From Cliona cf. orientalis (taxonomy: Eukaryota; Porifera; Demospongiae; Clionaida; Clionaidae): a stretch of 64,000 bases of DNA. Made by a program: the position numbers and the translations under genes. The notes beneath the pieces are model-generated. The model was not told the DNA's origin, did no database searches, and was given only the letters and a program-made list of their open reading frames with translations. Shown in pieces: positions 33,179 through 46,000 of the stretch (the stretch's first letter is position 1; every line of letters begins with the position of its first letter). Location: positions 8,067,669-8,131,668 of the forward strand of contig OZ005701.1 in the NCBI GenBank assembly GCA_963930775.1, in the 5' to 3' direction.

Positions 33179-33961
33179 TGTATGTATCATCGATGGGAGC
33201 TGTGAACTTTTGATGCATTGCATAGAGTTTAAGCTGCGTTATGAAGTGTATATTATTATTATATCAACCTTAAAAAAATAAAGATCTTAAGAGTTCCACT
33301 ACTATGGGAACGGCCTTTGTATGTATCATCGATGAGAGCTGTGAACTTTTGATGCATTGCATAGAGTTTAAGCTGCATTATGAAATGTATAAAATATTAT
33401 ATTATTATATCAACAATAATACACTAAAACGAGGGGGGGAGAAGGAGAGAGAGGTCATGATACAATGTCATAAAGGCTTACCCTCTGTGTAAGCAATGTC
33501 ATGTATTCTTCACTAGTACCATTGCAACTTGCATCTAACTGAAGATCTAATGATTCAGTTTGTAATTCTGGATCAGAAAACAGCAGCGATGTGAACTGGA
33601 AAATTTTTACTGGATGGAAGAAAAAGTAGATAGCCGATGACCAGAAATAGACGACCGATGAGTCTGAATTCATCACATGATTGGATTCATTCACGTAATG
33701 ATATCGAACAGTGACAAAAACGGGAACGCTACCACTTGGCGCAAAGAAAGCCTGCTGCAAATTGTACACGTTTGAATCTCTGCTCAGTACCTCGACCACG
33801 AGGGATTTGTAACATTGTGTGCAGCTGTCACCCTTGTCGCATTTGATCAACGGATCTTCATCGGAAGTGACAGGTTGGCCGCTGACAAGCAGCGCACAAA
33901 TCAGGAAAACGCAAGCTCCTGTAGCTTTCTTCACTATCGAACATCCTAATGACGACTCCAT
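33179..33961 (-). pseudogene. TM-4: intact exon 1 with two truncated exon-2 starts
   Basis: 33961-33482 encodes an open exon 1 (signal peptide KKATGACVFLICALLVSG, VYFWSSAIYFFFHPVKIFQF) with a normal donor. Downstream, in place of exon 2, there are two partial copies of its first 60-90 bases (33290-33390 and 33179-33240), both ending within the sequence for FTAPIDDTYKG. All membrane segments of exon 2 are gone. Translation of exon 1 alone could still give a small secreted protein. Confidence 0.8.
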
Positions 33962-34071
33962 CGCGTTATTCTGATGTGATCATGTCTTTTTAATCCGCAT
34001 GCGCAAATCCCGAACGGAATCGAGAGAGGAAAACCCTGCAATGATATTCAGTACGCTTACGGTGCTTCAAT
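33962..34071. promoter_or_regulatory. Putative bidirectional promoter TM-4 / Death B
   Basis: Shortened version of the family promoter: one GCATGCGCAAATCCCGAAC block remains and the GGGCGGGG box is lost, followed by GAGGAAAACCCTGCAATGAT. Confidence 0.5.
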
Positions 34072-37000
34072 ATGATGGCGAGGGTTTCTGCCGAAGAAGT
34101 TGCTAATGGTGTCGGCCTCGCGGCTGATGAACTTTCAAAACCTTGCGACAGTAAAATTATTCCTTCTCTGGCCGATTGTTTCAGCGAGTGGGAAGTGATT
34201 TTTGGGTCTCTGCTCAGTGAGGTCGATGTCAATTACGTGAACGAAGACAACACTACGGCAGTGAAGAAAAGGATAGCTGCTCTACGCAAATGGAGGGATA
34301 GGAAAGGGCGTGAAGCTACTTATAAGATTCTCGTGGATGCTTTACTGAGCAAAGGTGAACGATATCAAGCTGAGATTCTGTGTTGCAAGATTCTAGCAGA
34401 CCAAATGAGCGTCACAAATGGTAAGTGAATGTATTCTGTATTGAACCAATAGTGGTACCAGGTCGGACCATTGTTAAACAGTGATCAGTGCTGCTGGATT
34501 TCATTAGGCCAAGTGATATTTACAACTGGGAGGTGGGGCAGATGTAATAACTAATGTTTGGCCAGTTGATGTAATGAATAATTTCAGCTACCGTAAATCG
34601 CGAATATTTCGTGTCTAAAATATTTCATGCGATAATTTTTCGCATTAAATAATTTTCGGACAAACGACCCTATAATTCGTGCGTTTAATTTTCGCACAAG
34701 CCATGCTGTCCGAAAATATTTTAACATCGAAATATTCGCGATTTACGGTATATTAAACAAGCACATCCCTCCGCTGCCTGTTGACGACCTTTACCTACAT
34801 GTGCAAATAATTATGCGCATGAGCAGAAAGCACATGGCCTGGTGTGGGTAAGGTCGATAGGCGTGGCCAGAAAAATTTACGATGCTCATGGGCTTCACCA
34901 AACGATTAGAGGCACAATGGAGCCAGTTGTTTGATGATGCTGACGGATTCCCTGTGCTTATGAGTCACTCAGATGCCTAGATCGTCAGATTTGACGATTT
35001 TTGCATTGACAACAGATAGATAAACCGATTGCTTTACCCCTTGCTGCACATGCACACGTGGGATAAATATTCATTGTATGTATCACAAAACTAGTAGTGT
35101 GGTGGCAGAAATTAAGGGTGGATGGGAATGAGAAACCATTTTTTATCTTTAGATCAAATTCCAGAAACCACCACGCCTGACTGTGACGCAAAGGAAAGTG
35201 AATCTGACATAAAATTTCAATGTCCCTGTGGTAAATGCTCATTAGAAACTTACCTTCAACATGGTTGTCCTCAATCATGTATTCCTTACCTTGGAATGAC
35301 CACTCTCAGTAAAGAGGATCGAGAAAACTTGAACTATATTATACTGAAAAAGGATACCAAGAAAATTATGAAGAGTTTTGACAATCTATCGGATGGAACT
35401 TGTGACTCTCTAATAAGACAAGAAGTACCGGTTGAAAGATTAGTCAGAGTGGCTGTCAAGTTCGATCCCTCATTACGAGATGAATTAAAGAAATCAAAAT
35501 CAATCGATGAAGTGTTTACAGATCTTGCTCCAGAAATGTCATTCTTCAATCATGAAATTTTGACGAGGATAATTGATGTGTTAGGTGATAAAGATGACAA
35601 AGAATGTCTGGCTCGTTATTCTAAAGAATTTCAGGAATTTTGTAAGTGGAAAGTGTTTGAAATTGAACCAGGCCGTTGTACTTGTGGGCAACGCCTTTCT
35701 AATTTGAAACAAAGGAAACCCTTTGCTGTAATCTTACCGACAGGTGAAAAAAAATTACGAAACCTTGAAGATGCTGTGAGTATAAAAGAGACACTCTCAG
35801 ACATTCTTGGTGTCCCATTAGCTACCCTTCACCTCCACCGAATTGACAGGGGTAGCATAATACTTGTATTTTCAGTTCCAGATTCAATTGCACAAGATTT
35901 ATTCCCCCTACCGAAGGAGAAACTTGCCTTACTGAGAGCAAAGGGTATGGTACTTTTTGTACTGCAAGATTTAACATGTGAATCAAATCAGGTATATGCC
36001 TTTTCTCATGAGTATAATAATAATATTATTGTGTGCACATAATAATTATTATAGGTGGAACACACACCAACTGGTACACCTGGAGAGTTACATGTCAGTC
36101 ACTGTCTCCCAACTTCAGCACAGCTCTCCTGGACTCCTGTACCAGAGGATAAACAGAATGACACCATCACTGGCTACACAGTACAGGTTAAGGGACCTGA
36201 CTCTACACGAGAGATTCCAGTGATGGATGGAAATGCTACCTCTTTTGAAGTGTCTGACTTAAAACCATATACCACTTACACTTTTAGTGTCAGTGCTATA
36301 ACTAAAATAGGCACTGGACTAGCAAAAAGCGTTTCTTCTACCACACCTGAAGGAGGTGAGATTTAATAATATAAGGTGGTGTAAATCCTTGAGGGGTGAG
36401 CCTTCACTGACTGTTGACTTATCAATGAGTATGTTGTTTGGTGGAAGTAGCTATCATCAGTGCATAATCTATACTTACCTACTAACAGTAGCCTTAAATG
36501 GCATGCATTGTACTCTATTGCTTTCCCTAATTGCATGCACACACATGTACTGTATACATAATATTATAGCTCCCTCTGGGTCTCCTGAGTGGTTGACTGT
36601 CAGGTGCGGTCATCCAACATCAGTGCAACTTTCCTGGGGTACTGTGCCAAAGGATCAACAGAATGGAGAAATCACTGGCTACAGCATGCAAGTAAAAGGA
36701 CCTGATACTACACGAAACATGCCTCCTATATATAGATCACACTCTCTTATGGAAGATGCATACACTTCTACGGAAGTGTGTGACTTGAAACCCTGTACTG
36801 AATACACTTTCAACGTCAGTGCTAAGACAGCAGCAGGTAGTGGACCTGCAATTAGTGTATCCTTCGTCACTCCTCAAGAAGGTGAGGCTTCAATGCTGCC
36901 TCAATGTTAATGGAACATTCTTTATTATTAGTGGAATGCCTCTATATACCGGACACCTTTGGGACTCAGTATAGTGGTCAGATAAGTGAGGTGTCCTCTC

Positions 37001-40000
37001 TTCAGGAGTTATTGAAGTATGATAGGTGTGGCTTACCGCTATAACTGATGATGTAATGTGACCCATGGCCTCATAAGTGAAGCACATGGCAACTACACAA
37101 GCTTATGCGCTTACTAACGTAGAGGTTAGCAGTTGTAGCACTATAGCTAGCCTATTGCTATTTGTTTTACAAGCAAGTCTGTGAATTTTGTCGCCAAAGT
37201 GTCCGCTATAAGATATGGGCAGTGATACTGTTGGAGCTAAACAAAGTGTCCACTATACAGAGTAGCGGGGTGTCCGCTATTGAGGGGTTGGAATGTATTG
37301 AAGTCTATGGAGATATGATCCAAACATTCAGAATTGTCCATTATATCGCTGGTGTCTGCAGTTGAGGGGTGTCTATTAAGCCGGTTTTCACTGTATTCCA
37401 GTGTCCATTACACACACATGCACATACACATACAGCTCTTCCCAGCACTATTGGTAGTCTTAAAACCAGCCAATGTCAACCAACATCAGCTCAGATTTCC
37501 TGGGCAATTGTACGGGAGGACGTTGTCATTGGCTACACAGTACAGGTAGAAGGACCTGACTCTACATGAGAGATTCCAATAAGAAATAAATACAGTGCTT
37601 CTGTTGTTATAACTGACTTATCGCCCTCTACTGAATACACTTTTGAAGTCAGTGCCATGAAAGGTATAAAATCCACCTACCAATAATTATTATAATGTAC
37701 ATGCACATACATGCAGTATCTGATGCTCCTGGTGAATTAAAAGTCAGTCATAGTCTCCCAACTTCAGCACAGCTCTCCTGGACTCCTGTACCAGAGGATG
37801 AACAAAATGGCACCATCATTGGCTACATAGTACAGGTTGAGCGACCCTACTCCTTCTCTAGAGTAAACAAGAAAAAGATTGGATTTCCAGTGATGGATGG
37901 AAATGCCACCTCTTTTGAAGTGTCTGGCTTAAAGCCATATACCACTTACACTTTTAGTGTCAGTGCTATAACTAAAATAGACACTGGACTAGCAAAAAGT
38001 GTTTCTTCTACCACACCTCAAGGAGGTGAGATTGTATACTTTAATGAAAACTTGACCACTTGCCTAGTGGCTGCATGCATAATGGTTCATATGGTAAAAG
38101 GTCGTCAATATAGTGCGTACACACATGTACATTGATACTGGCGCCTCAATCGCAGAGATGGAGTCTGAGAGTCGACCGCGGCCGACTCTCGACCTCGACA
38201 CTGACAATTTTCAATCACAGGAGACGAACTCGACAGCTTCTGAATATCAGGTTAGTCGCGGCATGGCACACAGCGTGCGTGCTATATATAGCACTAGGCT
38301 AGCTTTATTTATCCACGGGATTACGTCAGCCAAGAGAACGCGTGAAGTTCGGCCGGCGGTACTTTACAGAGAAAGTAGCGCTCAGCTTATAATGTATTCG
38401 CTGGATACATGCGTCAGATACTCTACATATATACCGATTTTCAGGTCTCAGAAAGGCTCCACGGAGGCCCTGAATTTTCTGGCAATTACCTCATAGATTA
38501 CGTCATCATTACCTAATAACCGCAGAAAAGTAAATTGCTACTAGGCAAGTAATATGTAAATTGTCAAGGGGGTGAGCCTTCACTGACAGTTACCTTGTCT
38601 ATGAGTATGTTGTTTGATGAAAATAGCAGTACTTAAGCAGAAGGCTAAGCATTGCTTTCCCTACATGTATTGTTACTCACTAACTGCATACACGGGCACA
38701 CACACTATAGCTCCCTCTGGGTCTCCTAGGTGGTTGACTGTCGGGTGCTGTCTCCCAACATCAGTATGGCTTTCCTGGGGTACTGTGCCAAAGGATCAGT
38801 GGAATGGAGTATTCACTGGCTACAGCATGCAAGTAGAAGGAGCTGACGCTACACGAAACATTCAAATAGCTACCACAGTCTCTAGACTACACTCTCGTAT
38901 GGGAGATGCATACACTTTTAAGGAAGTGTGTGACTTGAGGCCCTCTACTGAGTACACTTTCAGTGTCAGTGCTAAGACAGTAGCAGGTAGTGGACCTGCA
39001 ATCAGTGTATCCTTTGTCGCTCCTCAAGAAGATGAGACTTCGAGAGGTAAGGTGTAATTAATGCATGCATACTATTGCCTCAACATTGATGGCGTGCATG
39101 GTTTTGTGGGAGGCTTATAATATTCAAACCTCGAATTCCACTTTTTATTAACTTTCCATACACATGCACACAGCTCTCTTCAACACTATTGGTAGATTTA
39201 AAACTAGCCAATATCACCCAACATCAGTGCGGCTGTCCTGGAAAGAAGATGAGAAAACTGGTACTGGCTACAGTGTTCAGGTAAAAGGACCTGACTCTAC
39301 ACAAGTGATTCAAAGAAGAATTAAACCTTATGTTGAGATATCCAACTTGACACCCTCTACTCAATACTACTACAAAGTCAGTGCTGTGACAGTTTCAGGT
39401 ACCACACCTCAAAGAAGTAAGACTTCCAATGCCTTATGATCATTATCAATGTATATGCACTACTCCACCAGTGGTGACCTAGTATGTCTATATTATAGCA
39501 CTATGTTCATGTAATACACACACCTATAGGCATAGCTCGTTACTCCCATATGAGTCTCAAATCAGACCCTCTGAGTGAATCTTTTGCTGCAGCATCATAT
39601 TACTGGAAGTCCTTTGATGGTAAAGATACAGCACAGTACAGGATGATGTTGGAATATGCACCAAGTTTGGAGGATACCTTAGCTGATGACACAAAGATTG
39701 TTTGGCTTGCCACAGAACTAGACAAAGCTGGACTTATTACGGAAGACCAGAGAAAGTCATTGGAGACTAGTATTGATTCTGGCACCAGAGCAGCAAAACT
39801 TATTAGCATGATCACATCTAAAGTTGGTTCTAACTCAGACTACTTCACCATGTTCCGTGATGTGCTCAGAAAAGATGATACAACCTATGGACATATACTG
39901 GCAAAAATGAAAGATAAAGGTATAATAATAAGTATGCATGTATACACACCAATATAGATAGCTATTAATAATATGACATTGTAGCTAATTATTTCCAGTT

Positions 40001-43000
40001 GGAATGTTACTGTATCCACAAATTGTACGCCATGTACAATAGTTCGTATATCTGCTGGGGAAGACGAAGAGCTAGACAGAAACTTGAAGTTGTAGTATTA
40101 TTGAAGACTTAGATGATCTCCTACAATGTACACATTATACATATTGGGGTCAGCTGCATGACAGTATAATAGTTTTAAGCCACCCTCTTTTATAATTCAC
40201 AGTTCCATCTGGTACACCTGGAGAGTTATTTGTCAGTCGCAGTCTCCCAACTTCAGCACAGCTCTCCTGGACTCCTGTACCAGAGGATAAACAGAATGAC
40301 ACCATCATTGGCTACACAGTATGGGTTGTGCAACCTTTTATGGATAAAAGAATGATTCCAGTGATGGATGGAAATGCTACCTCTTATGAAGTGTCTGACT
40401 TACGGCCGTACACCACTTACACCTTCGGTGTCAGTGCAATGACAGAAGCCGGTACTGGACCACCACTAATTGTATCTTCTACCACACCTCGAACAGGTAT
40501 TAAGATTTAATACATGCATAACATGCTAAAAAGTTATAACCTCCACAGTATCAAATATCATTTAGCTATGTTAATGCACAAACGTTGATGAAGTCATGAT
40601 AAAGTTGTGATAAATATCTCGTTGAAGGTGTGGTTATTGCTGATCCGAGTCAGCAAAAGAGAGTATGATATCAGTATACTACCTTGTCAAGTTAGCCGCT
40701 GCTTGTGTATCTGTAGTTATTAAAATTTAATGCACACATACACTGTACTGGTATACACATGAGCAATGATCCACTACAGAGACTGAAACGATTTCCATCA
40801 TTGCAGACCCACTAAAGCTCAGTTCTTATTCCCAAAAATTTGTCAAACGCAAGACTGCAAAGAGTACATCAGGTTAGCGTAATATAATAATATTATACTA
40901 TAATATTCTATAGTATAGAGGTCACTAACTAGCCATGCAAAAAGACCCTATAATAATGTCATGGTAGGTGTAAATTTGTCAATTAACTGACAGTCCAGCA
41001 TGTACGCATCTACCATGAGGTCCTGACTATATATTATTTTCCAAGCCAAGTTGTCTATTATAAGTCCATACAACATAGATTTTATCACCACCCATGCCTT
41101 TGTTTTTCATCTATCGTGTGAAAGTGCACAATAGCTATGATAAACTTGACCATTAATTTAAACATAATCACTCTGAGTCAGCAAAAGAGAGCATGATATT
41201 ATACAAGTGAAGCCACACATCAATAATATTAGCCCCTTGCTTGTGTAACAGTTACCATTAGTTGCACATACTAGTGCATATGCACACACTTAATTATTTA
41301 ATTAGGCCTCGTCGACACTCCATGGAGATTGAGACGATCACTATCCCCTCCAGACCCCTCACTGGAGCTTGGCTCTGGCTCTTATTATCAAGAGCCCATC
41401 AAACACAAAGCACGGCAAAGTAGAATGGGTTAGCATAATGATTCTGTAGTGGAGGTCCACTACTAAACAAGCCATTATTATTGTTCAGAATTCTCATCAG
41501 CTATTGTATGCACACAATTATAGAACTTGATCGTATTATCTTCGGTGATCCATTAACATTGCGATCATCTCTAGACCCCTCAAGCTCACCGAAGTATGAC
41601 TCTTCTTTCCAGGTCCCCCAAAAGTTTATTAAACACCGACCAGGTTAGCGAATTTTCCCCACATTCCATAGTGGAAGTCAGCCATTGGTATTTTTTTGCA
41701 TACATACTTGTACTGGTATATATATTATGCACACATTTAATTACTACAGTACTCATCAGTGATCCACAATCGAGACGGAGACTATTACCAGTAGCATTAT
41801 CTCCAGACCCCTCACTAGAGCCGCTGGAGCAGCTCAGCTCTTATTCCCAAGAGCCTGTCAAACACAAAGCAGGGAAGAGTAGAACAGGTTGGCATAAAAT
41901 TACATGTATAACTAGAGCTCTATAGAGCACATACCCCGCGCGCACATTGCGCAATCTATAGAGCTGCTTTTATTGCTCCTTGCCGTTGTATCAAAGGCTT
42001 ATAGACCCCGAGAGCCATTGGTTTCAATAGCTATAGGGCTCTTGGTGATATCTGTCAAAACATCACTGACTCTCTCTCTGCACCAGGTGTAGACTAGGTA
42101 GATATAGGTATCTTATACATTCTGATTCAATGGGCCTTTGCATTCCAATCAGTGGATAGCTTACCAGCCAAACGTATGGCACTAGCATTATTGACGATCT
42201 TTACCATTACATAATATTCAATGTTATGCGCGTGAGCAGAAAGCACAAGGCCTTCATGCATAACGCATTGGTGGGCACTGTCGATAGGCGTGGTTACGAA
42301 GGCTAACAGAAAGGCACCATTTGTGACGCTCGTGGACCATATCCCTCGATTCGAAGCATACTGGAGCCCGTTTTTCGCCAAATTCGACTGACTCATTATG
42401 CTTACTAGTCGCTCAGGTGCCTAGACCTCCAGATATGGCGATTTTTCTGCTAACAACGACAACAACAACGACGACACGACCGATTACTTTACCCCCCTTG
42501 CGCATGCGCGCGGGGTAATAAATTTCTTATGGTCTGTAGTGGAACTTGTTCATTAGGTATGACAAATTTAATATCATGCCCCAATTAAGACATAATCACT
42601 AATCTGAGTGAGAAGAAGAGACCATAGGAGTGAAGCCACACATGTGTATCAATAACTACCGTATAGCCGGAAGTATTGGCGGTTGAGTCCAAAATCACTA
42701 TTGCAAGAATAAATTTGGCGGTTCGGTACAGGATCACCGTACGTATAATATTATATGCGAGTAGGAAATTTTGGCGGATTTTAATTTGGCAGTTGTAACA
42801 TAGACCACCAAACTGCCAAATTTAATTCCCCGCCAATTTTCCGGCTATACGGTAATTATGAACATGTGCTGGTATGTATATGCATACACTAATTAAATTT
42901 TATAGATTATCCACGATTGGGATTGAACCCATTACCATCATCTCCAGACCCCTCACTGAAGCTCGGCTCTTATTCCCAAGAGCTCATCGAACACGAAGCA

Positions 43001-46000
43001 GAACAGAGTACTGGTGATTATGGAGCTTATTTTGTGTCAAAAATCATGAATTTGATTTTTAGAGTGAAATACAATGTGATCAGGCAATATCAACTTCAAA
43101 TTTGATATTCAATTTGATTTTCTGTTCAATTTTCAATTTGATTTTCAATACGATCTTCAATTCGATTTTTCATTTGATTTTCTGTTCAATTTTCGTTTTG
43201 ACTTTCGATTGTTCACATTCCATTGTTCTATAACCCAGATCAGGTTCCAATGCTCATTTTTATGACTGTAACGCTGTCACTCAACAGTAATTTAGCTACT
43301 TGCCTGGTGACCTTTATTAGTTTTTATTAGCAAGAATTAACCACTGTGAGGTTGGTGCATGTATGTTTGGGCCAATTGATTTTCTACAGATTTAAAATTC
43401 AAAAGGTGTATATTTTGGCTCCCTTCAACAATCAACTGATGAAAATTGTAAACAGAGACCATCCTATTCTGCTTTTCCTTTTGCTTGAAAATTGAATGGA
43501 CCAAAAAGGATACTCAGATTCAATTTCTTCATTTTAACATTAAAATTAGATAGTTAATTTAGCATTCAACTTTCAATTCTCAATACCTCCCAACATTTTT
43601 AAAATTGAATTCAGCATTCAATTTTCAATTTTCAAAAAAGAATAAAATTGAATTCAGTATCCGATGTTCAATTTATCACACACAAATGAATTGAAAGTTA
43701 GCTAGCTAGCTATACAGTGATTTTTCATTTTGAGCCCTTCCGCGGCAAAAATTGGAAATTAGCTAGAAATTATTGTATACAATTTTTGTCTGTTTAATCA
43801 TTTTCAATTTTTCCCTGATTGGAGACCACTAAATGGGGGTGGGTGGACCCTATAACTTAATTATATTCATTCACATAGTCTCGTGCCCAGACCCCGTGGG
43901 GTCTGGGCACGAGACTATAATTCACATGACTAACTATTCCAATTAAAGCACATATGGCATGCTGGACCGGGTAGCCATCCTCCTCCCACTTGAGCTTGCA
44001 CACTTGTGATCACATGCAAGTCATATGACTAATTAAAGAGCTCCACATGTTGATTTCTAATTAAAGAACACATAATATATACTAGGTCAATTTCAAGTAT
44101 ATAGATCAAGAAAAAGATTGTAGGCTTGTAGAATCAGTGGCAAGATTTGAATTAGGAGATCAAAAGTTTAAATAAGAATAAGGCTAATCAAAAGCCTTTG
44201 ATAATAATAGTAGCTATAATAATATCCGAGTTCCAAGAGTATAGCAATAGAAAGAGTCTCGAAGTCAATCATGATACTCGTTGGCATCATCACTTGTATC
44301 ATTGCTGCTCTCCAAAAGTGGAGCAATTGCAGTGAGGAAATCATCCAAGCCATTGAGCCTGCATGTTTCAACATAGGCTCTGTCACTGCGACATCTAGGG
44401 CAGGTTCGTGATTGCCCTTGTTCACCTCTGTACCACGTATCAACACATTGTTGACATCCCAAAATGTATTTGCAACATTTTGCAAATATAATTGGAGGAA
44501 CCATAGGAGTAGCCTGACATATACTGCATCTGAAGGTGTCATATAACACACTTCGTAGGCCAACCGGAATACTCATGCCACTTGTGAGCGTGAATATCTT
44601 CTCCAAACCATCTTTCACCTCCTTCAACTCACAGGAAATATTTGTCAATTTGACAAACTCAGCCGTACGCTTACGTTTCACCAATGGAGTTATCAAGCTT
44701 TCATCGGAGCTTGAAGATGATTCATTGGCAGCAGCAGATACCCTTTTTTTCTCACGCAGTTCAGATTCCTTCACAGCATACAGTTTTCGACTGCCGACCT
44801 TCCAAAATCTCAATCCTATAAAAATAAGTATGTTTGATGTCACAATCATGGGATAATGTGACTGAACACTACTAATAGCATGCTATGTACAATTGAGTTC
44901 CAGTTAGTACAGTGTGCATGTGCAGATGAAAGCAGCACCGAACTTTGAACCTATGCTATATTATGGTGTAGACCACACCTCTCACTGCAGGCCAAGAGCA
45001 GCTGCTCAAACTCACCATGTAATGGTGACATTCTCACTCCGCTCGAACGTCGAATCTACCACCAGACGTTCACAAAGAGCAGATATCGCCTCTCGCTTCG
45101 CTCGAGGCTCGGTGGCCTGCCATGCAGGCCTATTGAAACACGCAGTGCTTGTGCCGCTTGCTCAAGCTCAAGAATGGCCCTAGGCAATGGCAACCTCATT
45201 TGTGCACACGGCACAACAATTCTGACCAATCATGAGTCTTCTGAACTTGTAGGAGAGCGCATCTTTTATGCCTTCCAGGTTAGGATACGGACTATATAAG
45301 AAAATCGTCGCTCTGAAAAATATTTTTCGTTGTATTATAGTATAACAAACAGAATACTTACTTTAATTGAGTGCATGTGACATTACTCACCCTTAGTTCC
45401 AGAACTGTCATCCACCTTAAGGCCATCAGACGTCACTAATGTGTACTCTTGCCCCCACTTACGTTGAACAGCAGAGCTCACATAGTGCAGGTTGGCTGTA
45501 GCTTCTGTCACATCCACAAAAGTTTGATTTTGCGGAGAGAACTCAAGTTTCCCATTTGATAGACGTCTGACAGAGGCTTGGATGATTTTAACATTGCAGG
45601 ATTGGGTCTTTCTTGCACTTAAGTGGGATAGTCCAGATGTGGATGGTTCTGAAGCTGTGGGAAGTACCCTCGCTGAAGATATGGGAGGTGAATGATGGGA
45701 TTGTGTATTCATAGGCGAACCCATTGCCACCAGATCAGTAATAAGAACGCCAACATCATCGTTAAAGACAAAGTGAGCATTATGCTCATCAGGAAAGAAT
45801 GCCCTATTCCCAGGTGAATCCTCACGGAGCCATACAGTAGCAGGATCCAGCTGTATTAAAGAAGTAGTATACTCATAAAATCTTAAGGACCGTATTAAAT
45901 TTCTTAACATTCTACATGTAGACTCTGCCCAACTTAGAGGCAGACATTCAACATTTCAAATTAATTGAATTATTCAATGGCTGTTTGCACATGTAGCATG

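Noticed and set aside
44914-45183. Plus-strand frame of 89 aa in the RING gene intron
   Set aside because: No homologous partner or splice context; lies in an intron of the opposite strand and looks repeat-derived.
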